Source: a virus
Direction: 5' to 3' (one strand)
IMG/VR virus record: IMGVR_UViG_3300008952_001838
Location: 1 to 25,690 of that record
DNA: 25,690 nucleotides
In this document: positions 1 through 6,119 of the stretch, piece by piece
Layout: every line of letters begins with the position of its first letter
Numbering within the stretch: the first letter of the stretch is position 1
Program-made: the position numbers and the translations under genes
The notes under the pieces: generated by a model
The model's database searches: none
Told to the model about the DNA's origin: nothing
Seen by the model: only the letters and a program-made list of their open reading frames with translations

Positions 1-13
1 AGTCTCCTATCCG

Positions 14-208
14 CTAACTACGGCGTTTCGTAGTGCGGCGAGCGGCCTTTGGGCCGTTCATTGAAGCGGCGAATGCCGCCTTATCAACCGTCTCGTATGA
101 GTGAGAGTGTTGATTGATCTTGACCAACTGTTCAGCGGTCACAACTTTCAGGTCTCCGCCGGTCTGGCGTTGAACCTCCAACCGATATGTATGATTACGC
201 ATACCCAT
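14..208 (-). CDS. small basic hypothetical protein (64 aa)
   Basis: I do not recognise this protein. It starts at ATG 208 and ends in a run of Ala, Arg and Lys (AARRTTKRRS), which suggests nucleic-acid binding (inference). A promoter at 259-287 lies upstream and leaves a leader of about 44 nt, the longest leader among the promoter-linked genes here. It is the last gene of the window in transcription order, after the RuvB-like ATPase. No Shine-Dalgarno site is obvious; the leader just before ATG is A/T-rich. Confidence 0.6.
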   Translation of the reverse strand: MGMRNHTYRLEVQRQTGGDLKVVTAEQLVKINQHSHSYETVDKAAFAASMNGPKAARRTTKRRS

Positions 209-258
209 AATTTATTCGTCTGTTTTTTTTGTCTGGGCCGTTCCCTGACTACTTCTTA

Positions 259-287
259 ATCTTATCACTAACTGCCGCGAAAGTCAA
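259..287 (-). promoter_or_regulatory. sigma70-like promoter for the 64-aa gene
   Basis: On the minus strand, TTGACT (287-282), a 17-nt spacer and TAAGAT (264-259). The spacer carries CAGT at positions 8-11 and TGA just before the -10 box (extended -10). The -35 box overlaps the stop region of the RuvB-like gene (ends at 284). It belongs to the ten-member set described in the findings. Confidence 0.8.
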
Positions 288-1213
288 GCAATTAATTTCA
301 AATAATCCAAACCTTTTGCTGTTATGTTTCTTCCAGCGGTTGTTATCTCCATTAAGCTATGCTTTTGCAAGTAAATTTCAAAATCTCTTTGAATTGCTGC
401 TTTGCTGATACCAGTTTTTGCAGACAAATTAGTAAGACTACAATCTTTGTGATCTTTTAATATGTTTAGCAACTGGATTTCAGTAACATTTAAACCAAGT
501 GGAAAGATGTTTAATATCCTACTCAATTCTTTCCAATGAGTTGAATTAAATCTTTTAACTTTTTTCTGGCCACAATAAGACACAATTTTATGAGCCATTT
601 TTTGTGCTGCTCGCGCATTGCCCCGCAATACAGATGCAATATCTTGTAATGTTTTTGGATCAATGTCTATGTCGAGGTTCAGAGCAACTATCTGCCCCAT
701 CTCCTCAATAGAGTATTCCTCAAGGTCAACACGCTCCAGCCTGTCCATCAAGGCATGGAATACGGATTGAGTTTCGGTTGTGGCGAACATGAACGATAGC
801 CGACTAAAATCAAAGTCAACTGTATAATCCTCGAAAGAGAATGATGTCATGTTTTCGGAGTTAGGATTGAGGATGGTCAGCATAGCCATCGAAACATCCT
901 TGGGAATCTCGCTTGCCTCATCAAAGAGGATGGTAGCGTCCCTGTCCTGCATCAACGGAATAACCAACTGATTAAAGAACTGCTTTACATTCTTAATCGT
1001 AGAACAGTTAATCTCAAAGTACCGTTTGGCATCGTCAATACTTTTAAGTGTACGCGCAACTGCCTTCGCCATCGTTGTCTTGCCGCAACCCTTGGGCGCG
1101 ACAAACATGAGGTGAGGCATAACCGAGGTAGCCTTGAACCCTCCAATATGGAAATCCAGTACGCGCTTCGCGCTTTCTTGCCCGATTATGTCGGGGAATG
1201 TAGTCGTATCCAT
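284..1213 (-). CDS. RuvB-like AAA+ ATPase (309 aa)
   Basis: Resembles Holliday-junction branch-migration motor RuvB along its whole length. Visible motifs: Walker A APKGCGKTT (39-47), Walker B ATILFDEA (93-100), sensor 1 FATTET (143-148), arginine finger in MDRLERV (156-162), sensor 2 in RGNARAA (197-203), and a C-terminal winged helix (about 240-305) ending TAAGRNITAKGLDYL, matching RuvB's RGRVATARAYRHL region. Bacterial RuvB is about 330-350 aa, so it is near full length. No RuvA or RuvC is visible in the window. A clamp-loader-type ATPase is less likely because of the winged helix. The promoter at 1220-1248 places ATG 1213 exactly 6 nt after the -10 box, so the mRNA should be leaderless. 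Confidence 0.85.
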   Translation of the reverse strand: MDTTTFPDIIGQESAKRVLDFHIGGFKATSVMPHLMFVAPKGCGKTTMAKAVARTLKSIDDAKRYFEINCSTIKNVKQFFNQLVIPLMQDRDATILFDEASEIPKDVSMAMLTILNPNSENMTSFSFEDYTVDFDFSRLSFMFATTETQSVFHALMDRLERVDLEEYSIEEMGQIVALNLDIDIDPKTLQDIASVLRGNARAAQKMAHKIVSYCGQKKVKRFNSTHWKELSRILNIFPLGLNVTEIQLLNILKDHKDCSLTNLSAKTGISKAAIQRDFEIYLQKHSLMEITTAGRNITAKGLDYLKLIA

Positions 1214-1219
1214 CAGTCT

Positions 1220-1248
1220 ATCTTAACAGTTACTTGATTAAAAGTCAA
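1220..1248 (-). promoter_or_regulatory. sigma70-like promoter for leaderless RuvB-like mRNA
   Basis: TTGACT (1248-1243), 17-nt spacer with AAGT at positions 8-11, TAAGAT (1225-1220). Six nucleotides separate the -10 box from ATG 1213, so a start site at the usual +7 position coincides with the A of the start codon. The -35 box overlaps the end of the preceding gene (stop at 1238-1240). Confidence 0.85.
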
Positions 1249-1504
1249 TACTTTTTACTGCTACCTTGCTTTCTTCTTCAAGGGCAGTCTCTTTCACTTC
1301 AACTGGCGCGGCGGCAGACACATTCGCATAATTAGATATGATACGATTGCCTGTCTGAAGTCCGAGTTGCTCGGCGTACTTCCTTCCAACCATAACGATA
1401 GCGTCCTCGCGCAAGACACGGTTAAGCTCTCGTAGGTTGACTTCGATGAGGCTTGTCGCGCCTTTAGTGCGGCCCGATCCTTTCTTTCTAGTCATCGTTG
1501 ACAT
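1238..1504 (-). CDS. small protein with KGSGRTKGATS N-terminus (88 aa)
   Basis: Function unknown. Basic N-terminus (RKKGSGRTKGATS), then a segment with VNLRELNRVL and MVGRKYAEQLGL, and a Glu/Val-rich tail. I recall similar short proteins from phage genomes but cannot name the family. An in-frame ATG lies further upstream (1552), but the promoter at 1511-1539 puts the -10 box exactly 6 nt before ATG 1504, so I choose 1504 and predict a leaderless message; the longer form would start upstream of the promoter. It is followed by the RuvB-like gene, which has its own promoter. Confidence 0.75.
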   Translation of the reverse strand: MSTMTRKKGSGRTKGATSLIEVNLRELNRVLREDAIVMVGRKYAEQLGLQTGNRIISNYANVSAAAPVEVKETALEEESKVAVKSIDF

Positions 1505-1510
1505 ATACAT

Positions 1511-1539
1511 ATAATAGCACAAGCTGAAGCACTTGTCAA
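1511..1539 (-). promoter_or_regulatory. sigma70-like promoter for leaderless 88-aa gene
   Basis: TTGACA (1539-1534), 17-nt spacer with CAGC at positions 8-11 and TGC before the -10 (extended -10), TATTAT (1516-1511), then 6 nt to ATG 1504. It is the only member of the set whose spacer block ends in C instead of T. Confidence 0.85.
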
Positions 1540-1740
1540 CATAAAAAAACATTTAAATGAATAAATAAATTTAATTAAAAAGATGATTGATTTGACTATG
1601 TTTGAGATTGCTTGACTTATTTTAATTTATTTTAAAATTTTTTAATAAAAGAATGATGTTATTAGATTTCTTTTAAAAGTGTCACATTATAGGCGGCGGC
1701 TATAATATTTGACTATATTTAAATCACATTTATTAGTTAA

Positions 1741-1919
1741 TATTACGCCGAAAATCATTCACAAATACGACTACAAAAAAATTTAAATAAAAAAATTTAA
1801 ATAAAAATTGTATGTTGTTTTGTTTGTTAGTTGTTATATTTGCATAATAATATTTCGGGCCAATTCATTCACAAATATGATTAAGTATTTCGCCGCGATT
1901 CATTCACAAATATGGACGC
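1741..1919. repeat. three imperfect ~34-bp direct repeats beside tRNA-Cys
   Basis: Copies at about 1741-1774, 1851-1884 and 1886-1919. Each has the form TATTnCG, a GC-rich stretch, then ATTCATTCACAAATA(T/C)G. The second and third copies start 35 bp apart. The third overlaps the 3' end of tRNA-Cys by a few bases. The shared core TCATTCACAAATA is identical in all three. Confidence 0.75.
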
Positions 1920-1987
1920 GAGGGTCGGAATCGAACCGACGAGTAAGAGTTTTGCAGACTCCCGCCTTACCACTTGGCTACCCCGCG
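1913..1987 (-). tRNA. tRNA-Cys (GCA)
   Basis: Cloverleaf read on the minus strand: acceptor CGCGGGG paired with CCTCGCG, D stem GCC/GGC, anticodon stem GGAGT/ACTCT around loop CTGCAAA (anticodon GCA), T arm GTCGG-TTCGATT-CCGAC, discriminator U and an encoded CCA. U73 is the known identity base of bacterial tRNA-Cys. It lies in the AT-rich tract downstream of the promoter at 2381-2409. Confidence 0.95.
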
Positions 1988-2234
1988 CCAAAATAATAAA
2001 ATAATAATATAAATAAAAATAATTTAATATATTTGCTTATATGTTGAGTAGTATTAAATAGAGTAATAGATAAAGGAGAAAAAGTATTAAATTAAATTTT
2101 TAAATTTTTTTAAATCGGCGGCTATATTTGCAATTATATCTTTGCGATACAACCAATCTAATTTAATTAAACTTAAATAAATTTAAATATAAATGTTTAT
2201 ATGTATTGTTCTTCATGTTCATAATATGTAATGT

Positions 2235-2342
2235 TTAACCTTCTGTATGTGTGAACACATAGTAGCTAATTGCTATAAGTATTAAAAGAAATATAATCAA
2301 ATTGTATTCTGTATGTAATATGTGACAAAGTAAAGGGTTCAT
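2235..2342 (-). CDS. possible 35-aa single-pass membrane peptide
   Basis: A short reading frame from ATG 2342 to TAA 2235. It has one hydrophobic stretch of about 18 residues (YNLIIFLLILIAISYYVF) and ends THTEG. It begins about 32 nt downstream of the start site predicted from the promoter at 2381-2409, which is why I list it. There is no clear Shine-Dalgarno site, and AT-rich DNA can give such frames by chance. The promoter may instead serve tRNA-Cys or a non-coding RNA. Confidence 0.35.
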   Translation of the reverse strand: MNPLLCHILHTEYNLIIFLLILIAISYYVFTHTEG

Positions 2343-2380
2343 ATATCAATAAGTAGTAAATCGTTGCGTATCAGTATATT

Positions 2381-2409
2381 AGTATATCAAGGACTGTAAC
2401 AGAAGTCAA
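2381..2409 (-). promoter_or_regulatory. sigma70-like promoter into the tRNA-Cys tract
   Basis: TTGACT (2409-2404), 17-nt spacer with CAGT at positions 8-11 and TGA before the -10, TATACT (2386-2381). Its -35 box overlaps the stop codon of the 92-aa gene upstream. It is the only promoter of the set not directly followed by a clear protein gene. Confidence 0.75.
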
Positions 2410-2684
2410 GATGTATTCCTTTGTGCTTTGCTTTTTAGTTTATGCTTTCTAGGCTTCGTATTTGCCTTCTGAGCCACTTTCTCAGCCTTGCCTTGTCCTG
2501 ACTCCTTCTGCTTTAATAGCCGCGCCTCGGCTCGTTTCTGAGCCAGTTTCCATCTACGCTTGGTACGCTCTGGAATCTCATCAAGTTGCTCTGCCATTAT
2601 ATCGGCAACCTGAGTCATCCGATTGAGCATCTTCTCGTCCTCTGCATTGAGGATGGACTCTCGTATTGCTACAATCTGTTTCAT
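2406..2684 (-). CDS. basic hypothetical protein (92 aa)
   Basis: Unrecognised. The N-terminal half is helical with a mixed charge pattern; the C-terminal 40 residues are rich in Lys, Arg, Gln and Ala (KPRKHKLKSKAQR), suggesting nucleic-acid binding (inference). Its ATG 2684 overlaps the stop of the upstream 66-aa gene by 4 nt (ATGA), so translation is probably coupled. It ends a run of small genes before the AT-rich tract. Confidence 0.65.
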   Translation of the reverse strand: MKQIVAIRESILNAEDEKMLNRMTQVADIMAEQLDEIPERTKRRWKLAQKRAEARLLKQKESGQGKAEKVAQKANTKPRKHKLKSKAQRNTS

Positions 2685-2881
2685 TCGGTAATTCGTTTAA
2701 TGTCTGGTTCGTCAGTTGAATCGACTCTGTATCCAGTAAGTGTTTCAAGTACCCTGCAAATCGTCGTGTGCGATTGATTGCTTGCTATCTCATCGAGGAT
2801 ATATTCTCGGATAGTTTCGAGTGGTATATCTACCGAGCCGCCCGATGAGAGTTGATATTCAAGTAATGTTTTTAATGACAT
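2681..2881 (-). CDS. small acidic hypothetical protein (66 aa)
   Basis: Unrecognised. Contains LLEYQLSSGGSVDIPLE and ends DSTDEPDIKRITE. It is preceded by a leader of almost only A and T and no Shine-Dalgarno site, a feature shared with several genes here. It is coupled to the next gene by an ATGA overlap. Confidence 0.6.
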   Translation of the reverse strand: MSLKTLLEYQLSSGGSVDIPLETIREYILDEIASNQSHTTICRVLETLTGYRVDSTDEPDIKRITE

Positions 2882-2903
2882 AAATAAATTTAATTAAATT
2901 TTT

Positions 2904-3098
2904 TTAAAAAAGTTCTTTTGGTATGTTCAAGTTGATTTCTGGTACATTTTTAATCAACCACTCTCGCCTATTATCGTAATCTTTTCGTAGCAAGAAGTCC
3001 ATAAATACTTTCTTGACTGCCGCATTAGGCACATTCACGATGACTTCGTTTTCCTCTTGGTTCTTGAAGTCCCAATAGATAGGTAATTTAATTTTCAT
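2904..3098 (-). CDS. small hypothetical protein (64 aa)
   Basis: Unrecognised. Starts MKIKLPIYWDFKN and contains NVPNAAVKKVFMDFLLRKDYDNRREWL. The start ATG 3098 overlaps the end of the lipoprotein gene by 11 nt, supporting both frames. Confidence 0.6.
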   Translation of the reverse strand: MKIKLPIYWDFKNQEENEVIVNVPNAAVKKVFMDFLLRKDYDNRREWLIKNVPEINLNIPKELF

Positions 3099-3258
3099 TC
3101 TTGACTATATGGTAAGTAGGTTCGTTTCCCATTCTTGCTACCCTCTCAATCTCGTCTAGGTAAGACATGAGTTGGTTTAAAGTCGAGAACGAATAATATG
3201 AACAACCAAGCACTACTGCTAAAGATATAATTGTTAGTATTGTTTTTATCTTCTTCAT
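3088..3258 (-). CDS. small lipoprotein (56 aa)
   Basis: Frame from ATG 3258 to TAA 3088. The N-terminus MKKIKTILTIISLAVVLGC is a typical lipoprotein signal: two Lys, a hydrophobic core and lipobox VLGC with Cys19. The mature part would be only 38 residues (YYSFSTLNQLMSYLDEIE...). It overlaps its upstream neighbour by ATGA and its downstream neighbour by 11 nt, strong evidence of a real gene. Phage lipoproteins of this size include outer spanins and superinfection-exclusion proteins. A spanin is less likely because no partner i-spanin or holin is seen here. Confidence 0.75.
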   Translation of the reverse strand: MKKIKTILTIISLAVVLGCSYYSFSTLNQLMSYLDEIERVARMGNEPTYHIVKNEN

Positions 3259-3551
3259 TTTTTAAGGCTCTTGTAATTCTTTGCTAGTATATTGTTATGG
3301 ACAACATCCATATCTTGCTGAAAATTTTGAGCAGTTGCTTCGTTGGCAAATTGAGTGTCTTGGTCAGGCTTGCCTATGAAATAATCCTCAATGTTGCTCT
3401 GGTGATAACCTACCGCTGCTGCTAAACGCATGAGTAAGTCTCGAAATTCAGAGATATGCAAGTCAGGGCAAGTCTCGAAAGAGATGGTTTCTTCTCCCCT
3501 TTCGACCGTTATGGTCATTTTATCGTCCTTGTCCTCTGTATGCTTTGACAT
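3255..3551 (-). CDS. acidic hypothetical protein (98 aa)
   Basis: Unrecognised. Contains TITVERGEETISFE followed by DLHISEFRDLLMRLAAAVGYHQSNIEDYF, which reads as a strand pair then helices. No membrane segment. The start region overlaps the 45-aa basic gene by 32 nt, and the stop overlaps the lipoprotein gene by ATGA. Confidence 0.65.
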   Translation of the reverse strand: MSKHTEDKDDKMTITVERGEETISFETCPDLHISEFRDLLMRLAAAVGYHQSNIEDYFIGKPDQDTQFANEATAQNFQQDMDVVHNNILAKNYKSLKK

Positions 3552-3657
3552 AGTTCTTACTATTTTTATTCCAAGAGTGTTTGTTTTTGGCGTGTTTGCC
3601 CTTGCTCTTTTTCTTGTCGTTGAGCGAAACTTTGCCGCTAGTTGCTTTTTTTGCCAT
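3520..3657 (-). CDS. very basic small protein (45 aa)
   Basis: Frame from ATG 3657 to TAA 3520: MAKKATSGKVSLNDKKKSKG, then a Lys/Asn-rich stretch, ending NYVKAYRGQGR. More than a third of residues are Lys or Arg. It overlaps the gene on each side, like most genes of this cluster. It is probably nucleic-acid-binding or inhibitor-like (inference). I have a weak memory of similar KNY.K.YRGQG tails in marine phages. Confidence 0.6.
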   Translation of the reverse strand: MAKKATSGKVSLNDKKKSKGKHAKNKHSWNKNSKNYVKAYRGQGR

Positions 3658-3838
3658 TTTTATCTTTTAATATAAACTCCAAAACATTAAGTCTGTCGTA
3701 AACCTCTTGTAGTTGGTCGCGGTAGTGTTGTTGCGTCCAACCATCGTTATACGAACTTGTTGCTTCGATTATCCACTTGTCAATTTGGTCTTGTGCTGTC
3801 ATGCGATTTTCAACTATGTGTCTATATTTTAAGCCCAT
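3638..3838 (-). CDS. small hypothetical protein (66 aa)
   Basis: Unrecognised, mostly helical: QDQIDKWIIEATSSY, then HYRDQLQEVYDRLNVLE with heptad-like spacing. Met13 (MTAQDQ) is an alternative start. It overlaps the 45-aa basic gene by 20 nt. Confidence 0.6.
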   Translation of the reverse strand: MGLKYRHIVENRMTAQDQIDKWIIEATSSYNDGWTQQHYRDQLQEVYDRLNVLEFILKDKNGKKSN

Positions 3839-3855
3839 AATTTATGCCGACTTTC

Positions 3856-4302
3856 CTAAATGTGCATCTTTTCTGCAACGCGAGAATGAGGGATGTTGTA
3901 TGACGCGCCAGACATTGCTTCAAGTTCATCCCGCACATACTGGAGAATCCTAGCGAAAGTAATTAGGTCGTATTTCTTGGGTATAGTACCCTGCATCGAG
4001 TAGTTGTAATCCTCGCCATTCCAATTTGATTTGACTGGTAGAGTAACCTTTATCTCGGAGTCGCAATACTCGTAGCTTTGTTGAGAGAGTTTGTTTCCAG
4101 AACCATAGGTACGGGTTTTAAGCGCATCCTTGAAATAGACAGTTGCCGTGCCTTTCGACTGATTGTTTATCCTGACCGAAACCGCATCATACGGAAAGTC
4201 TCTTGTTGGGCATCGTGAAAAAACTTGGTTGTCGTTAATGTTTGGGTTGCGATTTACTAAACCATTTTTTTCCCAAAACACTTGTGTTGTAATGTTATCC
4301 AT
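3856..4302 (-). CDS. hypothetical protein from a leaderless mRNA (148 aa)
   Basis: Unrecognised. The sequence alternates polar strands (RINNQSKGTATVYF, SEIKVTLPV) and ends in a helical part containing RILQYVRDELEAMSG. An in-frame ATG at 4350 would lengthen it by 16 residues, but the promoter at 4309-4337 lies between, with its -10 box 6 nt before ATG 4302, so I choose 4302. Confidence 0.7.
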   Translation of the reverse strand: MDNITTQVFWEKNGLVNRNPNINDNQVFSRCPTRDFPYDAVSVRINNQSKGTATVYFKDALKTRTYGSGNKLSQQSYEYCDSEIKVTLPVKSNWNGEDYNYSMQGTIPKKYDLITFARILQYVRDELEAMSGASYNIPHSRVAEKMHI

Positions 4303-4308
4303 GTTTTT

Positions 4309-4337
4309 ATGATACCATATACTGAGGCTAATGTCAA
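4309..4337 (-). promoter_or_regulatory. sigma70-like promoter for leaderless 148-aa gene
   Basis: TTGACA (4337-4332), 17-nt spacer with CAGT at positions 8-11 and TGG before the -10, TATCAT (4314-4309), then AAAAAC and ATG. The TGA inside the -35 box is also the stop codon of the upstream 72-aa gene. Confidence 0.85.
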
Positions 4338-4552
4338 GAACCTTCTTCAAAAAGTTCGCGTTCTTCCTCTGTTAAATATATTGCTGTTTTCCCTAAATAC
4401 ATTCTGCCTAAATGCGTGTTCATTTCCATTCCTGTTACTTTATAGTCATCTTCATCTTTACCTATCTCTCCGCACCAAATACTCCAACTCATACGCCAAC
4501 TTGTGTAAGCTACAAGACTGTCTGTTAAGTAGTAAAATAAATGTTTAGTCAA
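4334..4552 (-). CDS. small hypothetical protein, start uncertain (72 aa from TTG)
   Basis: Unrecognised. The reading frame opens with TTG at 4552, 6 nt after the stop of the preceding gene; the first ATG inside it is at 4492 (MSWSIWCGEIG), giving 52 aa. No Shine-Dalgarno site supports either. It contains a Trp-rich stretch and an acidic tail (LTEEERELFEEGS). Confidence 0.5.
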   Translation of the reverse strand: MTKHLFYYLTDSLVAYTSWRMSWSIWCGEIGKDEDDYKVTGMEMNTHLGRMYLGKTAIYLTEEERELFEEGS

Positions 4553-4558
4553 AACATT

Positions 4559-4846
4559 TTAAAACTTTTTTAAAAATGGAGTGAATCGGAGTGAGATGTA
4601 ACTTACATCACTTTGTTCTTTTGTTTCTTCGTAATTTGAGTTGAATAGTTCTCCATCTAAAAGAAGTGAGTTTGCTTCGATGGTAACAAAATCAATTTCA
4701 AAAGTGTATTCGGTTTCTCTTTTTGACTTTATCGTCAGTCTATGTGTATTTGAGCCAGAGAAATGTATATTTACATCATTAAACACTCTTTTGCTTTTGA
4801 CAACTCCTTCGTTGTCTGACTCAAGTATTTTAATTTTGCCCTGCAT
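4559..4846 (-). CDS. hypothetical beta-rich protein (95 aa)
   Basis: Unrecognised. Alternating polar and hydrophobic residues (IHFSGSNTHRLTIKSKRETE, YISLRFTPFLKKF) suggest a small beta-sheet protein. I choose ATG 4846 over the TTG one codon upstream. The start overlaps the 57-aa gene by 17 nt. Confidence 0.65.
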   Translation of the reverse strand: MQGKIKILESDNEGVVKSKRVFNDVNIHFSGSNTHRLTIKSKRETEYTFEIDFVTIEANSLLLDGELFNSNYEETKEQSDVSYISLRFTPFLKKF

Positions 4847-5003
4847 CAAAGATCGTTCGGATATGTTGTAAGTCGATGATAACCTCGTTTAACGAGTATT
4901 CGGCATCTCCTTTTGCTTCGCCAAGGAGGAATGACAAGTCCAGACTTTCGATACTGTCAATCACTTCTTCCAATGTATTTACTGCTGTTTGTTGACTATC
5001 CAT
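4830..5003 (-). CDS. small acidic protein (57 aa)
   Basis: Frame from ATG 5003 to TAA 4830: starts MDSQQTAVNTLEEVIDSIES, later GDAEYSLNEVIIDLQHIRTI. It is acidic and predicted helical. It overlaps its upstream neighbour by 8 nt and its downstream neighbour by 17 nt, filling what would otherwise be an empty gap. The leader is A-rich with no Shine-Dalgarno site. Confidence 0.7.
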   Translation of the reverse strand: MDSQQTAVNTLEEVIDSIESLDLSFLLGEAKGDAEYSLNEVIIDLQHIRTIFDAGQN

Positions 5004-5277
5004 GATTTGTTATATTTTTTTTAATAATTGTTTCTAATGCTTTGAATTTATATTTTGGTAAATATCCTACTTGTAATTTTGTTTCTTCTTGTATAGCTTC
5101 ATCTTCGTAATCAAGAAAACCTTCTTCTGCAAGATACTCAATCATATTGTCAACCTCTTTCATCTCTGGTATCTTTTTAGAATGAATGGTAATTTTAATT
5201 TCTCTAGGTTGATACTGCTTTTGGACAATTATATTGCAGTCCTTTAGCCCTATGCCCGTGTAGTTATCTTGCATCAT
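4996..5277 (-). CDS. hypothetical protein (93 aa)
   Basis: Unrecognised. Contains CNIIVQKQYQPREIKITIHS, an acidic middle (YLAEEGFLDYEDEAIQEE) and a basic end. Two adjacent ATG codons (5277, 5274) could start it; the stop of the HhH gene overlaps them, so coupling is likely. Confidence 0.65.
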   Translation of the reverse strand: MMQDNYTGIGLKDCNIIVQKQYQPREIKITIHSKKIPEMKEVDNMIEYLAEEGFLDYEDEAIQEETKLQVGYLPKYKFKALETIIKKNITNHG

Positions 5278-5918
5278 TTTTCCAAGCAGTATGACCAGTA
5301 GCGTGAGTTACGCTTGTTCTGGTTCTTATCCCAATAGATACACCGTGCAATATAAGACGGTACTCGCTTCGCTTCGCATTGCTTGAGCCAATCGGCTTCA
5401 ATGCTCTTGTAGTGCTTCGCGTCCTTTGTTTGGTCAAGGCCGTAGAACTGAAATAAATGAGTATCCATGCAAGTAACTTCTGCCTCGTTTGGGAATGCCA
5501 TCTCCAAGCCAAAGCTAGTCTTTGCATTTCCTAAACCAAGAATCTTTTTAACAAGATGGTCGCGCCATTCAGTCCAAGTCCTCTGGCTGCGATTCAGAAA
5601 GTCATCAACATTGCCCCAAAACTTTTCTTTGAAGTCCATGATAAAGCGAGTTCTTTGGTTCTGAAAACCAACTCTCGATTTCTCGATCTTCTGAAACAGT
5701 TTACCTTTATCATTCTCCCAACGCTTGAAGTTTTTTATAGCTTGGTATCCTCTTACATTATTCTTCCATGTCGTATGGACACTCATGTAGGCAAATAACC
5801 AACGCTGATAGTGTTCGTCCTCTGTCTTTGGTGCAACGCTTTGCCAGTATTCCATATAGCGGCAAACATCCTCTGGCTTGATTGAGTCAAAAAACTCTTT
5901 TCCTTTTGTAGTAAGCAT
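5274..5918 (-). CDS. HhH-GPD-like protein, putative DNA glycosylase fold (214 aa)
   Basis: Looks like the helix-hairpin-helix/GPD base-excision repair superfamily in its second half: hairpin ILGLGNAKTSF (126-136) followed 15 residues later by VTCMDTHLFQFYGL (148-161), where DTH matches the conserved Asp of the EndoIII/OGG family (VDTHV). The hairpin has one extra residue before Lys133 compared with LPGVGRKTA, so whether Lys133 acts as a catalytic lysine is open. The N-terminal 110 residues are unlike well-known glycosylases. No iron-sulfur cysteine cluster is present. It has its own promoter (5930-5958), with AAAGGA close before ATG 5918. A non-catalytic relative is possible. Confidence 0.6.
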   Translation of the reverse strand: MLTTKGKEFFDSIKPEDVCRYMEYWQSVAPKTEDEHYQRWLFAYMSVHTTWKNNVRGYQAIKNFKRWENDKGKLFQKIEKSRVGFQNQRTRFIMDFKEKFWGNVDDFLNRSQRTWTEWRDHLVKKILGLGNAKTSFGLEMAFPNEAEVTCMDTHLFQFYGLDQTKDAKHYKSIEADWLKQCEAKRVPSYIARCIYWDKNQNKRNSRYWSYCLEK

Positions 5919-5929
5919 ATCCTTTTACC

Positions 5930-5958
5930 AATATACATCATACTTGCCTAATTGTCAA
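5930..5958 (-). promoter_or_regulatory. sigma70-like promoter for the HhH-GPD-like gene
   Basis: TTGACA (5958-5953), 17-nt spacer with AAGT at positions 8-11, TATATT (5935-5930), and 11 nt to ATG 5918. CTTG before and CAAG in the spacer form an inverted repeat (CTTG-N9-CAAG). The -35 box contains the stop codon of the upstream lipoprotein gene. Confidence 0.85.
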
Positions 5959-6119
5959 GCATAATCTTTGGCTTTGTCATACTCCCAACCTCCATCAATC
6001 TGTTCCTCTGATTTCCACTCGTAGTGTTTTGGTTGTTCCCATTTTACCGTATTGCAACCGCACGACAAAACTAGAATAGATGCTGCGAGTTTTATTTTTA
6101 AATTTTTAAATAAATTCAT
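5955..6119 (-). CDS. small lipoprotein (54 aa)
   Basis: Frame from ATG 6119 to TGA 5955. N-terminus MNLFKNLKIKLAASILVLSC then GCNTVKWEQPKHYEWKSEEQ. Basic start, hydrophobic core and lipobox-like VLSC with Cys20 (a second Cys at 22). The mature part is about 34 residues, rich in Trp, Glu and Lys. It overlaps the upstream 98-aa gene by ATGA and the downstream promoter's -35 box. Like the one at 3088, it could act in superinfection exclusion or as a spanin subunit; the sequence does not decide. Confidence 0.7.
   Translation of the reverse strand: MNLFKNLKIKLAASILVLSCGCNTVKWEQPKHYEWKSEEQIDGGWEYDKAKDYA

Larger units (their letters stand above)
1553..2234. other. AT-rich, largely non-coding tract
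   Basis: About 680 bases with no convincing protein gene on either strand. It contains many TTTAAAT/TTTAATT runs, tRNA-Cys at 1913-1987, and three copies of an ATTCATTCACAAATA repeat (1741-1919). A second short repeat, CGGCGGCTATA, occurs near 1693 and near 2117. A minus-strand promoter at 2381-2409 transcribes into it. Such a tract in an otherwise packed genome could be a replication origin, a non-coding RNA locus or a recombination scar. I saw no perfect DnaA box. Confidence 0.5.

Noticed and set aside
1600-1740. Plus-strand TTGACT boxes near 1611 and 1711
   Set aside because: No -10 box at 16-18 nt and no plus-strand gene follows.
1851-1990. Integration site (att) at tRNA-Cys
   Set aside because: The tRNA is complete and a repeat touches its end, but no integrase or second att copy is visible, so the claim cannot be supported.
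1808-1996. Plus-strand frame of 62 codons
   Set aside because: It runs across the direct repeats and antisense to tRNA-Cys; no plus-strand promoter or ribosome site.
1553-2405. CRISPR-like array from the three repeats
   Set aside because: Copies are imperfect, the spacing is irregular (110 and 35 bp), and there are no cas genes.
5264-5527. Minus-strand frame of 87 codons in another phase
   Set aside because: Lies inside the HhH-GPD-like gene; Arg/Thr/Ser-rich shadow without its own start signals.
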